This document shows positions 1 through 9,924 of a stretch of 64,000 bases of DNA, piece after piece. Location: assembly GCA_949751835.1 (NCBI GenBank), contig CATKHK010000042.1, forward strand, positions 248,001-312,000. Reading direction: 5' to 3'. The notes beneath the pieces are model-generated. The model did no database searches and was not told the DNA's origin. It saw only the letters and a program-made list of their open reading frames with translations. This DNA is from Blepharisma japonicum. Its lineage: Eukaryota > Ciliophora > Heterotrichea > Heterotrichida > Blepharismidae. Within the stretch, counting starts at the first letter, position 1, and each line of letters opens with the position of its first letter. The position numbers and the translations under genes were made by a program.

Positions 1-42
1 CTACTAGTTCTACCATTATCTAATGACGAAAGTTAAATTTTA

Positions 43-504
43 ATGAAAGCTATTTGGATATTTATGTTCCTAAGCTTAGTTGCAATGAGTTATGAAATTC
101 AAAGCATGGAAGCGGCAAGAATATGCTATAAAATAATTGATCCCTTTGTAAGCGACTTTTTATATCAAGATAATGGAATATTTAAAGACTTGGATGGGCT
201 AAGGAGACAGAGAATTAAAGAAAAATTGACTGCAGACTTAATAGATAGCTGCAGGGACCAGATATCAACTGAACAAATGATTAAAGTTAAAAGTTTAGGT
301 ACTGAAATCAATTGAAGAGATTTTGAACAATTTACAAAATTTGATTATAACAGATATTTAGAAGAGCTAAATTTAGATTTATCTGCAGAACAATACAGAT
401 TAAAAGAAACAATTAAAGCCCTGGAAATAAAAGAAAAGAAAAAGCCAGGCAAAGAAGAATTAAGGCTTTATTCAGATAATCTATCTAAACGAGTTGAACT
501 TTAA
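43..504 (+). CDS. Small secreted or ER-luminal protein, function unknown
   Basis: Encodes 153 residues, with one in-frame TGA at 316-318 read as Trp and a TAA stop. I do not recognise the family. Residues 1-21 (MKAIWIFMFLSLVAMSYEIQ) form a typical cleavable signal peptide. The rest is charged and helical, with Cys at about residues 28 and 70. The C-terminus ends RVEL, which loosely resembles a KDEL-type ER-retrieval signal; that is an inference, and secretion is equally possible. Only 42 bases lie upstream in the window, so an upstream exon cannot be excluded, but the signal peptide directly after this ATG makes it the natural start. It converges with the next gene, the two stops being 76 bp apart. 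Confidence 0.7.
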
Positions 505-580
505 CTATTAAAAATAAATAAATTCATATCGACAATAATTGAAATTTCTAAATTGCAAGTTATAATACATACTTATTAAA

Positions 581-1336
581 TTAATTTCGTTTTTGACTTC
601 TTATTGACTCCCTATAAAGCGCTTCTGCTTGATCATTTTTAACCATTTCATCAGTCGCATATTGCAATAAGCTTTGATCCATTGACAAATGTACCCGTTT
701 ACTCCCAATTTTTGGCTTTATATTATTTCAATTTCTTTTAATATATGCATTTTTCGCAGAAGTCGATTTTATAATAGAAAGTGATTTTGCTGACAAAATT
801 CCAGGCTGTTCAACTTTTCTTTTTATCCCTGAAAAGTTAATTGGCCTTTGCAATAATTTTATGCTAAAAGTTTTAGGAGTTCTTACCTCTCCAGGTATAG
901 GGGATTCGCGATTGTTTTTTCATTCAAAATCAATTGAAAGGCGATCGGCTTTTAAGGCAATTGTTCTTCTAGGGCGAGATGAAAATCTTGGAACATCAAT
1001 TAGCGATTTTCCAGAAACTTCAATTTTGTCATCAGTGCTATGTCGTTTGTGTCTTGACATTGAACTTACAGATGATGATCCTTCAATCTTTTTAGAATAT
1101 AGCAGTGTTCTTTTGTGGATAGAAGACGATATTATTGACGGAGAATGCCTTCTTGAGACTTGCTGAGACAGTAATTTTGGATTTTTGGGAATTTCTGTGA
1201 ATTTCAAATTTTTCGTCTCATCAATTGGAGAGTCAGGATTAGGGGAAGCTGGCTCGTGGGATTTTAGAGAGAATTGAGAATTTATTTGAAAAGATTGGTT
1301 AAAGCATAATCCTGACTTTCTTGCCTTTAATTCCAT
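581..1336 (-). CDS. Disordered basic protein, function unknown
   Basis: Encodes 251 residues ending in TAA. Two in-frame TGA codons (one near 917-919 and one in the RNWNNIKP segment) are read as Trp; under the standard code the gene would appear as a fragment of just over half its length. I chose the ATG at 1336; a TTG six bases upstream is in frame but not a plausible start. The protein is rich in Ser, Lys and Arg, with short Pro motifs (SPNPDSP, SPIPGEVRTPK) and no membrane segment or recognisable domain. This composition is typical of ciliate cytoskeletal or phosphoregulated proteins, but no function is claimed. Confidence 0.65.
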
Positions 1337-1636
1337 ATTCAATATTTTGATTTAAGTTACTGAATTGTTGACAGTATATTTAAGAAAATGTGTGATATTT
1401 TAATATGCTAAACAAAATCATGAGCTTCTCATTGAAAAATTATATATAAAAATTATCGCTGTTTAGGAAATTAATAATTCTTAGACTGTATCATCATAAA
1501 GTAAATTTGGGCACATTAATGAAATATATTAAGAATTAACTCCTACTAATTCAAGAATAATTTTCTTTTAATAATTGCTGGAAATCATATATTAAGTGAT
1601 TTTTTTATATTTGAATGAAAAAGGAAATAATTAATT
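1337..1636. other. Intergenic region between divergent genes
   Basis: About 300 AT-rich bases between two divergent starts. It presumably carries both promoters. I see no RNA gene, repeat or further reading frame. Confidence 0.5.
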
Positions 1637-2563
1637 ATGATGAAGGCAATTAGGATACTGAAGCAAAGAGCCAAACCTCTTCTGACTACAGTTGAAATTC
1701 CATCAGCAGGTTCAGGCCAAATCCTTGTGAAAATGGAATACAGCCCTATTAACCCTCATGATATAGGCTCCATAATGGGCTTCAGAAAGCAATCTCAAAT
1801 TTTCCCTCTAACATTAGGTGTTGAAGGCATTGGAAAAGTTGAGTCAGTAGGTGATGGAGTATCTCCAAGTTTGATAGGAAAAAGAGTAGCTTGCATCGCA
1901 AGTTCTGGGAGTTGGGCTGAGTATTGTATTGCAAGCTACTGAAATCAAATACCAGAAAATTTGGATCCTCAAATTGGGTCTTGCATATCATTAGCTCCTT
2001 TAACATCGCTTTGCATTCTAAAAGAACTTGAAGGCCATCAAGCATTTTTCTTATCCGCACCAACTTCGACTATAGGGAAACAAACAATTGCCCTAGCATT
2101 AAAAAATGGGAAGACTCCTATTTGCATTACTAATAAAGAAGATGCTGGAAATATTCAAAGCCCAATCGTGATTGATCATTCTGATAAGAGCCGAATTGAA
2201 GAATTATCAAATGAGCATAACGTTTTAAGAGCAGTTGATCTAGTTGGAGGAGAAACGACGACGCTAATGCTAAACTCGCTTCAAAGATATGGAAAAGTTA
2301 TATCAGTTGGAAATTTGTCAATGGAGCCAATAGATGTTGATCCAAGGCAGTTTATTTTTAAAAGAAAAGAAATTATTGGCTTCAATTTATACCACTATTT
2401 GCCCCAGTACGAGAAGGAAGGGCTTGGTAGATTGATTTCAGAAAATATTGAGATGTTTAAGCCGAAAATATCGAGTGTTTTCAATTTGAGTAATTATATT
2501 CAAGCATTGAAATATTATTTCGCAAACTTTCATGATGGTAAGGTGCTGATAAAAGTGGAATAA
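1637..2563 (+). CDS. MDR-family NAD(P)H-dependent oxidoreductase (quinone oxidoreductase / enoyl reductase-like)
   Basis: Encodes 308 residues with one TGA-encoded Trp (1940-1942) that would otherwise split it into two fragments. The N-terminal GroES-like half shows the medium-chain dehydrogenase pattern: MEYSPINPHDIG, then LGVEGIGKVESVGDGV, then GKRVACIASSGSWAEY. The C-terminal half is the Rossmann domain, ending with GKVLIKVE. There are no zinc-ligand cysteines, so it belongs with the zinc-free quinone oxidoreductase or mitochondrial enoyl-ACP reductase (MECR) branch. The usual AxxGxVG nucleotide motif is weak here (SAPTSTIGKQ), a point for caution about cofactor binding. No clear mitochondrial presequence is seen. 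Family assignment is secure; the substrate is not. Confidence 0.8.
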
Positions 2564-2838
2564 AATTATTCTAAAATTGCCTATTTAATAGCAGTCTTTA
2601 ACATAATAAATATAATTTTCAATTAGAATTCTTCAAATATCTAGATTATAAAAGGTCAAATAATCATCTTTTATGACAAACTATATCGAATTATATAATT
2701 ATTTTAAAAAGCCATTTGTTTCCGATTATTTTTAAACCTCTAGTGAAAAATTGGCAGATTTCGCAGCTGAATTTATTGATAAATCCAAAAATTTAACTGT
2801 CATATAAACTTTTTTCATTAATTTACTATTAATCTGTT

Positions 2839-3966
2839 ATGTCAAAACTTGATTTAAACTCAGAATCTGACTCTGAGTTTTGGGTTGATTATGATGTCCA
2901 TCCAAATTTAGGCTCAGATCTTTCAAGAAACTTTAAAATCAAAAGCATCTCTCAATTCTATCCTAATCTTGAAGATGATCTAAAAGACCAATTATCGTCT
3001 GAGCCTTCTCAATATCATCGAGAAAGGATCCAAATTATAGTTGACCGTATCCGAGATGCTGCCAAAGTGCATCACCAAAACTCTTTAGACTTAGCAGTCA
3101 GGAATCTTCACAAAGAATATCACAAGAAAATCCAAGGACTACTTCAAAATCATCAAAAAACCCTAATGGAACTTAAACAAGACTATGATAAAATGAGACT
3201 CGTCATAAATGCAAAAGATGTGGAGCTTGACGAGCTCAGGTCAATCTGCTGCGAACAAGAATTAGCAATCTCAAAACTTCGCCAAAAAAAAAGCAAAGAA
3301 GATATAAAAACAGAGCAAATAGTTCATAATAAATATGACCCTGAAAGGGATAAAGATATGAAAGCCTTATATTTAAAGCTAGATGCTATGAAAGATATAG
3401 TCCAAATGTCTCAAAAACAGACTGATGAGGCTAAAGCAAAGCTGAAATCGTTTGAAGAATTTATGAGAAAAAGAGAAAGCGAAAATGATGAAGCTTGGAT
3501 TAATAACAAAAAAGAAACTGAATCCAGAGAGCAGGAGCTACTCAATGAAATTAAAATGCTAAAAGAAAGGCATAGCAGCTTTAAAGCAGAAGTAAATAGA
3601 GAGTTGGAGGTTAGACAAGTCATAAACAAAAAACAAAATGATTTGATAGGAGAATTGCAAAGTGATTTGAAATCGGCGAAACTAGTTTTGGTAACTCCAA
3701 GATTACATAATCAGTTTATAAGAAAATACAGAAGCTCATCACAGGATTATGGAGAAATCGAAAAACCTAAAGAGCAGGAAGTGAGATTTATGAAGAAATT
3801 GCCAATAAAACCACATACGTCGTTTAATCGAGTAGATTTGAAAAAGCAAGAGGTCTCATTTGAGCATGGGGTAAGCACAAGAGCTTCTCCTGCATGTATA
3901 AGTAGTCCTGATGATCTTAATATCACTTTGCCATTTGTGATAACACAGACTATTTCTAGAAAATAA
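2839..3966 (+). CDS. Coiled-coil protein, function unknown
   Basis: Encodes 375 residues, uninterrupted, with a TAA stop and no TGA codons. Residues about 50-280 are dense in Glu, Lys, Leu and Gln with heptad character, indicating a long coiled coil. The N-terminal 40 residues are acidic and the C-terminal 100 are basic and probably disordered. No catalytic motif is seen. Such proteins in ciliates are often cytoskeletal or basal-body components, but nothing in the sequence proves this. Its stop is 66 bp from that of the convergent polo kinase. Confidence 0.7.
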   Translation: MSKLDLNSESDSEFWVDYDVHPNLGSDLSRNFKIKSISQFYPNLEDDLKDQLSSEPSQYHRERIQIIVDRIRDAAKVHHQNSLDLAVRNLHKEYHKKIQGLLQNHQKTLMELKQDYDKMRLVINAKDVELDELRSICCEQELAISKLRQKKSKEDIKTEQIVHNKYDPERDKDMKALYLKLDAMKDIVQMSQKQTDEAKAKLKSFEEFMRKRESENDEAWINNKKETESREQELLNEIKMLKERHSSFKAEVNRELEVRQVINKKQNDLIGELQSDLKSAKLVLVTPRLHNQFIRKYRSSSQDYGEIEKPKEQEVRFMKKLPIKPHTSFNRVDLKKQEVSFEHGVSTRASPACISSPDDLNITLPFVITQTISRK

Positions 3967-4032
3967 ATATAGCAAATTTACTTAAAATCATTGTCTAAAA
4001 TCTAAATTAAGATAAGAGATATATACAAAAAA

Positions 4033-5955
4033 TTAGTTAAACAAGGTACTTTCTTGCAATTGTGCAGGATTCTGGTTTTGAAGCATCACTTTGAGTGCTT
4101 CCTTTGTATATCTCAATCTTTTTGAAAGATCTGTATTTCCGCTGTCCATGACCGTGCTTAATGGGTATAACATTTTTGCTTTGAGTTTATCAACATAAAC
4201 AACCGTTTTTCCTTCATCGCAAAGCATAAGTTCGGTCTTATCAATGAAAAATACTTGAACAATATTGTTGCTTAATCTAAAAAGATGTGCTTGATTTGTT
4301 GAAAGCCACTTTTTTACATATACGAGTGGTTCACTCTCGTCAGAGGTCTCAATTTTTTCATTAATTAGTAAATTTTTATGGAAGTGCTGCAAGAGAGTGA
4401 CTTTTTTATTCAACTCTTTTGGGAAATCTTGGAATGTGTGCACTGTTACTGTTTCGCTGTTTGATTGTGCTTGTTTGGTAATGTAATGAAAAGAGTTGCT
4501 ATTTGGCCTTATTATCATTTTGGTAGCATCATTAAAATAAACTCCAATATTCAAGTCAGAAAGCATGAATCCAACACCGTACTTATCAGAATAATCAACT
4601 CATTTCTTTATTCACAGTGTTGGCCCTTCATCAGATTTAGAATTTGAATAGCTAGATCAAACAGTGACTTTTTTCTTTGACGCAGGAGTTAATGACCCTC
4701 TTTCTGAAGTTGGAGTATCACATTCTCCCCCTGAAGGTGAAAGAGGTGTATCGCACCCTCTTTCTGACATTCCTGGTGTTGATCTCGCTTTTTCCTGAAC
4801 ATCCCACCCACTCTCTGAGCTTATTTGTCTTCCTGTAATTTTCTCTCTTGCTGACTCTCATCCTTTTTCTACACTTAAAGGTGCACATCCATTTCGAGCA
4901 TACTCATTTGCCTCATCAAAACTAATAACTCTTTGAATATTTTCTCTTGCTGTCATAGCTCCGCGCTCCAAAATTGATTCATATCCGTTAATTGTATGCC
5001 TTACTTGCAGATTATATTGGTGCAGAAAAGTGTTACTTGGTGGCACAGCTAATGTACTAGCAGGCAGCTGTTTTGGAATCGGATTTCTTGTAAAAAACGG
5101 TGAAGATAAAATTTGATCAAGACTTGGCCTTTGAGCAGGATCCACTTTTAAAATATCTCCAATGATCATTTTTGCTTCTTTAGAGATCTTTAAGTGGTCT
5201 GGAAAAGTGTAAGCAAGGGTTTTGATATTTTGATAGGTCGATTGCAAGTCAACAGCTTCAAATGGAGCTTTTCCTACCAGAAGCGTAAACATTAATGCTC
5301 CTACACTTCATACATCGACTTCATAAGAATGGCCTTGCCGACCATCAATAACTTCTGGGGCAATATAATTTGGCGTTCCACATATAGTGCGCTTTCTTTC
5401 CCCATCAAATTCTACTTTTGCAGCTAACCCAAAGTCTCCCAGCTTTAGCTGCATTTGGTCGGTTATAAAAAGGTTACCTAATTTTATATCTCTGTGAATG
5501 ACCTTATGCATATGTAAATATCGTAAAGCTTGGATCAACTGGAAAATGTAATATTGTACTTCAATTTCTGTAATTCGTTTTCGGCGTCGCATAACTTCAC
5601 AAAGGGTTTGGTTTGTGCAGATCTCTAGCAGAATATATATGTTTTCGCCGTCTTCGAAGTAATGGTCGAAGCCGACGATGTTTTTGTGGTGAAGAGAACG
5701 GTGGATTTTGATTTCGTTCATTAGCTTTTGGCGAGCACGGGCCCTAAGTAATGCAGATTTGGGAAGGATTTTGCCTGCAATAAGCTCTTTGGATTCTACA
5801 CAGTAAAACTCGTAAACTTTAGCAAAACCACCTTTGCCAAGAAATTTCCCTCTGCGATATGACTTGACGGCTGGATCTCCATTTACTTTGATGATCCTTT
5901 CCTGGATTATGGGCTCATCTGAAACTTCCTTCTTTTTACCTGAAAACCAGCTCAT
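4033..5955 (-). CDS. PLK1: Polo-like kinase, PLK1 type, with C-terminal polo boxes
   Basis: A Ser/Thr kinase of the polo family, which controls mitotic entry, spindle poles and cytokinesis. It has 640 residues and no intron. The kinase domain (about residues 25-290) has the polo-type loop GKGGFAKVYEF, the catalytic HRDIKLGN, DFGLA, and an activation segment with CGTPNYIAPE. A Ser/Pro-rich linker follows, then polo box 1 (WIKKWVDYSDKYGVGFMLSD) and a second box that ends near the C-terminus. Five Trp codons are TGA, including Trp of subdomain IX (DVWSVGAL) and both Trp residues of the WxxxWVDYSDKYG motif. These are invariant Trp positions in animal PLK1, and so are direct evidence for UGA=Trp. 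The N-terminus starts MSWFSGKKK. Confidence 0.93.
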
Positions 5956-6134
5956 AGTTATTTATATTTAATGAAATTAATTTAATGCAAAAAATTTGCC
6001 TGCTCTTAGAATATATATTTCAGCTAACAGAAGCCGATTGAAAACTTAGAAAATTCGTTTTATTAATGTCAATGAAGCTGATAAGCACATATAAATAACA
6101 AGTTTAAAGTGATAGCTATTTGCGATTATTAAGC

Positions 6135-7619
6135 TTATTTACCTCTCCTGAAATTTCTTTTGCCTCTGGTAGTTTTGGCTTCTTCTTTTTTCGGTACAGG
6201 TCCCTCATCTTTGAAAATTCCATACTCTTCTTTGACTTGACTTTCAACAGGAACTGGGAAATCAGTGAATTTAATTTCTGAGCGTTCAGGCTGTGCTTTT
6301 ACCTTAGTTTTTTCTTCTTTTTCTTCTACTCTTTCTTCTAATGACTCGAAATAGTCTCTCTTTTTCTCAAGTTCTTCAATAGTAGCAGGAATTTCTTCAG
6401 ATTTAGTAGGTACTTTGATTCCTGTGAATGAGAAGAAGTTAAGAAGTTCGATAGGAAGATTTAAAAGTGGCTCAGCTTCTTTTTTCTTAGTTCTTTCTCT
6501 CTTTTTCTTGGTTTTCTTCTTTGCCTGCCCAAACCACTGTTCACTTTCTTGAGCCCCTCTTTGCTCTTTTCCAGCTAAGAATTCTTCGCTTGATTGTGTT
6601 TTTGACTCTTCTTTGCTTTCTTCTTCTGAAGCTGGGGCAAGCCTATGAAGATAAGAAATAAAGTTTTCGCACTGTGTGATTTCTCTTTCATATGGATGAG
6701 GCTTATTTTCTTCTTCCATCTTTTTGCGTTCTTCTTCAGCTTTTTTCCTTTCTTCTTGTTCAATCAATCGTTCCTTTATCTTTGTAGCTCTCTCAATATA
6801 TTCAATAAACTTCTTTTGATCAGTATATTTTCTCTTTTGTTCAAAAAACTCATCATTGACCTCCTTTTTCTTTTCTATGAGTTCCTTGATTTTTTCTTGA
6901 ATTTGTTTTCTTTCTTCTACAAGCTGAGGAATTTCCACCTTAAGTTTCTCCTTGCTTTCCTTCATTCTAGCAGTAATGGTATCAATTTCAGACCGAGCAG
7001 TAGTCATTTGATTTTTCAAAGCTTCAATCTGGGCCCAGACTGCATCTTTTTCTTTTTTGAGTTCTGCAATCCTGGCAGACCTGGCCTTGAATTCAGTAGC
7101 AAGAGGTCTTGATTGCTTCAAAAATCCGAGTCTCTGTATAAGCTTTTTTTCTTCTGGAAGAGGCATGGTTGTGGTCTCAAGCTTCACCTCAATTTCTTCA
7201 ATGGTTTTGTCAATATCTTCTTCATCGAAAATTTGGATTTTTGGCTTGATTCTTTTGTTGTCTTCAATGAGGTTTGAGTACTCCTCTTTGAGAGCATTGA
7301 ATCGCTCATGCAAACGATTGAGTTCTCCTCGCCAATCTTTGACATTGTTTATCTTAAGGTTTTTTTCTTCTTTGACAGACACGTCTTGGCTTTCAGCTTT
7401 TCCTCCTTCTTTTTTAAGTGTGATGGCTTCTTGGATGGCGTCTTTTTGAGCTTTTAATTTTTCAATTTCTCTTTCTATGTTTTTCACTTCTCGCTCTTTC
7501 TTTTGCTCATCGGGGGCTTGAAGCCTTTCTGATTTAGGGGGTAGTGGAGGAATTACTGTTTCGAGAGTCACTCTTTCGTACTGCCTCTTTTGAGGTTTTG
7601 TCTCCTCGACCTCTTCCAT
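6135..7619 (-). CDS. BFR1-like coiled-coil mRNP/ER-associated protein
   Basis: Encodes 494 residues with all Trp codons TGG and a TAA stop. The centre is a long, highly charged coiled coil. The segment from about residue 140 (DEEDIDKTIEEIEVKLETT followed by LPEEKKLIQRLGFLKQSRP) matches the conserved core of the Bfr1 family, where a basic coiled-coil protein joins polysomal mRNPs at the ER (as in yeast Bfr1). The C-terminal third has Lys/Glu-rich low-complexity stretches and ends in a basic RGKRNFRRGK tail suited to RNA binding. Family assignment rests on the core pattern alone, as low-complexity coils can mimic one another. Confidence 0.65.
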   Translation of the reverse strand: MEEVEETKPQKRQYERVTLETVIPPLPPKSERLQAPDEQKKEREVKNIEREIEKLKAQKDAIQEAITLKKEGGKAESQDVSVKEEKNLKINNVKDWRGELNRLHERFNALKEEYSNLIEDNKRIKPKIQIFDEEDIDKTIEEIEVKLETTTMPLPEEKKLIQRLGFLKQSRPLATEFKARSARIAELKKEKDAVWAQIEALKNQMTTARSEIDTITARMKESKEKLKVEIPQLVEERKQIQEKIKELIEKKKEVNDEFFEQKRKYTDQKKFIEYIERATKIKERLIEQEERKKAEEERKKMEEENKPHPYEREITQCENFISYLHRLAPASEEESKEESKTQSSEEFLAGKEQRGAQESEQWFGQAKKKTKKKRERTKKKEAEPLLNLPIELLNFFSFTGIKVPTKSEEIPATIEELEKKRDYFESLEERVEEKEEKTKVKAQPERSEIKFTDFPVPVESQVKEEYGIFKDEGPVPKKEEAKTTRGKRNFRRGK

Positions 7620-8117
7620 ATTTGTGGTAGGGTGGAGGAATAGACAAAATTCGACTTAAAATTGTTTTTAATAGAAACTGCATGGAAATTTGGATAGAAT
7701 ATATGAGAGAAGGAACTAGACTTTATTTTTTGCTTTAGAAAAATTTAAAAATTGATCAGGAAAACAAAAAGTTAAAGAAGGATAAGGAATTTACATATAA
7801 GAAAAGAAGTGTTTTGAAACACTTAAAATCAATTTTTATCATAAATTATCAGGCCTGAGTTAATAAATTAACCAGAATATTAATAAGTAATAACAAATCA
7901 GCTAAATCTAAAGATATTGAGGCTAAAAAATGAATATCAAGTTAATATAAAATCCATTAAAACTTACAAACCAATAATTTTTAGATCTTTCTTAAATTTT
8001 AATAAAATGCTAATTGCAAATATATTTATGCAAACTAATTATCATTTACCTGAAATCAGATTCTATACTTAAAACTATTATTAAAATCTAATGACAATAA
8101 AGTAAGTATTCCAAAAA
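7620..8117. other. Intergenic region
   Basis: About 500 AT-rich bases between divergent gene starts. No open frame of note under UGA=Trp, no tRNA and no repeat were seen. Presumably it contains both promoters. Confidence 0.5.
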
Positions 8118-9002
8118 ATGCAAGCTGACCCGTCTTTCTATAAACTCGACCTTATCCTTCCTACTGGCCAATTAAGTGTTCAGTCTTTTCAAGGTCCAAC
8201 CCCTGTCCCAAATATTTCAACTCTCACATTTCAAAGGCTGACACAAATCTTCGATTTCCCATATCTCCCATTTCTCCTCACCCAAGACCTCTCCCACCAC
8301 GTCTGTGCACTTCTCTACTTTTCCCAAGACCAAGAAGGTTCTCAGAGCTCCTTTTTCACGCTAGAGCAGCTTTTAACCCAAGGACTCTCTTCAAGCAGCC
8401 CAATACTCATGGCAGAGCTTGGAGATCCAGCCAATCCCGATTTTGTTTATTTATTGGCCCATATCCAAGATAGGCCTGGCTTGGGATCATTTTTCTATGC
8501 TTCAAAACTCGCGATTTTCAAATTTACGTATACAGAGCTCTTCGGAGAAGGGATGGACTCCATTGTAAATTACATTAAAGCTGCAAAGATCGCAAGAGAT
8601 GAAATTTTTTCTCAAACTCTGGCTTTAAAAGAAGCCATTGAACAGAAAAATAAAGAAAATGCGCAATATGCACAGTTGAGTGCGTGCTTGTTTGGAAAAT
8701 TAAAATTGATGAAAGAGCAGCATGAAAGTTCTTCAGAACAAATAAGGCATTTAAATTCGCAGCTGAAAACCCAACGTAAAGCAGGCCAAGATGACCTGGA
8801 TCAAGACTTGGAGTGTTTGCTTTGTAGGAACTCTGTCAAAAATATTGTGTTTTTGCCGTGTGGGCATATTGTTGCTTGCAAGGAATGTGTGATTGATCAG
8901 ATGAAGCTACAGTTAAATACACCGACTGGGCGTAGAGCACAAGGTGTTTTATGTCCTTTATGCAAAACAAAGATAAGAGAAGCAAGGGAAGTTTACTTCT
9001 AA
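8118..9002 (+). CDS. RING-finger protein, putative E3 ubiquitin ligase
   Basis: Encodes 294 residues, no introns, TAA stop. The C-terminal 60 residues hold a C3HC4 RING: CLLC, then CGHIVACKEC, then CPLC, with a 22-residue insertion (QMKLQLNTPTGRRAQG region) before the last Cys pair. This resembles the RINGs of the IAP/MGRN group (the CxxCxxxxxxxxxLPCGH pattern). Residues about 1-150 form a folded-looking domain I do not recognise, followed by a short coil (about 165-225). The expected role is substrate ubiquitylation, the substrate being unknown. Confidence 0.8.
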   Translation: MQADPSFYKLDLILPTGQLSVQSFQGPTPVPNISTLTFQRLTQIFDFPYLPFLLTQDLSHHVCALLYFSQDQEGSQSSFFTLEQLLTQGLSSSSPILMAELGDPANPDFVYLLAHIQDRPGLGSFFYASKLAIFKFTYTELFGEGMDSIVNYIKAAKIARDEIFSQTLALKEAIEQKNKENAQYAQLSACLFGKLKLMKEQHESSSEQIRHLNSQLKTQRKAGQDDLDQDLECLLCRNSVKNIVFLPCGHIVACKECVIDQMKLQLNTPTGRRAQGVLCPLCKTKIREAREVYF

Positions 9003-9063
9003 GAAATTGATAGTCATTATAAATAAAAATTAATTTTAATCAAATTTTTATTAACTAATAATT

Positions 9064-9906
9064 ATGACTGATATTACAGAAACTATATTTTCAGAACACA
9101 CTTATTTGCCAAACGAAAAATCTAGTGAATTTATTAAGAAATCTACAGGTTTAGTATATTTTATATAGTGTTTTGAAATTATTCGCATGAAATCAAGCCT
9201 TTCAGAGACTCTTAAGCAGCTCAGAGCACACAAATTTTCACTACAATCTAAACCTGAAAATGAAGCTGTGTAAAAGATATATAGAGCATTTATGGCAAAA
9301 TGCAATAGAGAAATTGAAAGTTTAAAACAGCTCAAGAAGCCTAAAAATCAGACAGAAGAGTGTCATCTTAATTCCATTATTTCTTGTCTATATTCTCATA
9401 TGTCAGATATCACAGACACTACTAAGCAAATCCAAATTTTAAAGCAAAAACAATTGGCAAGAATTGAAGAACTTGAAAAAGCTAGAGCAAATATTTTATC
9501 AAAAGAAGAACCCTCAGCAGAAATACATCGAAGTATAATAGAAAACTTCAAAACTAGCGAAGGGCTTGAGGTAGAAAACCAACAACTGCTTTCGGAATAT
9601 AAAGAAGAAAACGAGTCAATTTTAAAATCTCAACAAACTGCTTATGAGTTAAATTCAATTTTATCATTTTTTGCTCAAAAGGTCGTCGAGCATGAAGAAA
9701 TGACTCAGCATAGTATTATATAAATAGTATTACAAGAAGCACAAGAAAGTTTAGGCTACATGAAGCTTGCTAATTACCACTTATCCAGTGCAAATGAGAG
9801 AAGCAAAGGACAAGAAAAATGATGGATTGCATATTTTTTGACGCTTACTTTCATTTTGTGGTTTTATGACTGGTGGACTTGTCGCATCGTTTATATAACT
9901 GATTAA
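9064..9906 (+). CDS. STX18: Syntaxin-18, Qa-SNARE of the ER
   Basis: Qa-SNARE expected to act in Golgi-to-ER retrograde fusion (Ufe1 in yeast). Four exons separated by three 15-nt introns (9154-9168, 9270-9284, 9713-9727) give 265 residues. The N-terminus (MTDITETIF) matches the syntaxin-18 start. The SNARE helix runs from about residue 165 (ENQQLLSEYKEENES, then LNSILSFFAQKVVEHEEMTQ) with the same spacing as animal STX18, followed by a single C-terminal membrane anchor (WWIAYFLTLTFILWFYDWW). One Trp before the anchor is TGA. The stop lies only 18 bp before the ATG of the next gene on the same strand, leaving almost no room for a separate promoter. Confidence 0.88.
9154..9168 (+). other. 15-nt intron, STX18 intron 1
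   Basis: GTATATTTTATATAG, phase 0. Removal restores the frame; A at position 10. Confidence 0.9.
9270..9284 (+). other. 15-nt intron, STX18 intron 2
   Basis: GTAAAAGATATATAG, phase 2. Removal eliminates an in-frame TAA; A at position 10. Confidence 0.9.
9713..9727 (+). other. 15-nt intron, STX18 intron 3
   Basis: GTATTATATAAATAG, phase 1. Removal joins the SNARE helix to its membrane anchor; A at position 10. Confidence 0.9.
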
Positions 9907-9924
9907 TATTTAATGATATAAAAA

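Noticed and set aside
2672-2806. Short frame starting ATG at 2672 with one in-frame TAA after 20 codons and about 23 more open codons.
   Set aside because: No intron of 15-16 nt covers the TAA, composition is that of intergenic DNA, and a weak PFVSD similarity to the first gene of the window is too short to mean much.
6645-7449. Plus-strand open frames of 130-155 codons antisense to the BFR1-like gene.
   Set aside because: They are mirror images of a Glu/Lys-rich coding region (giving Phe/Leu/Ser-rich products) and have no independent support.
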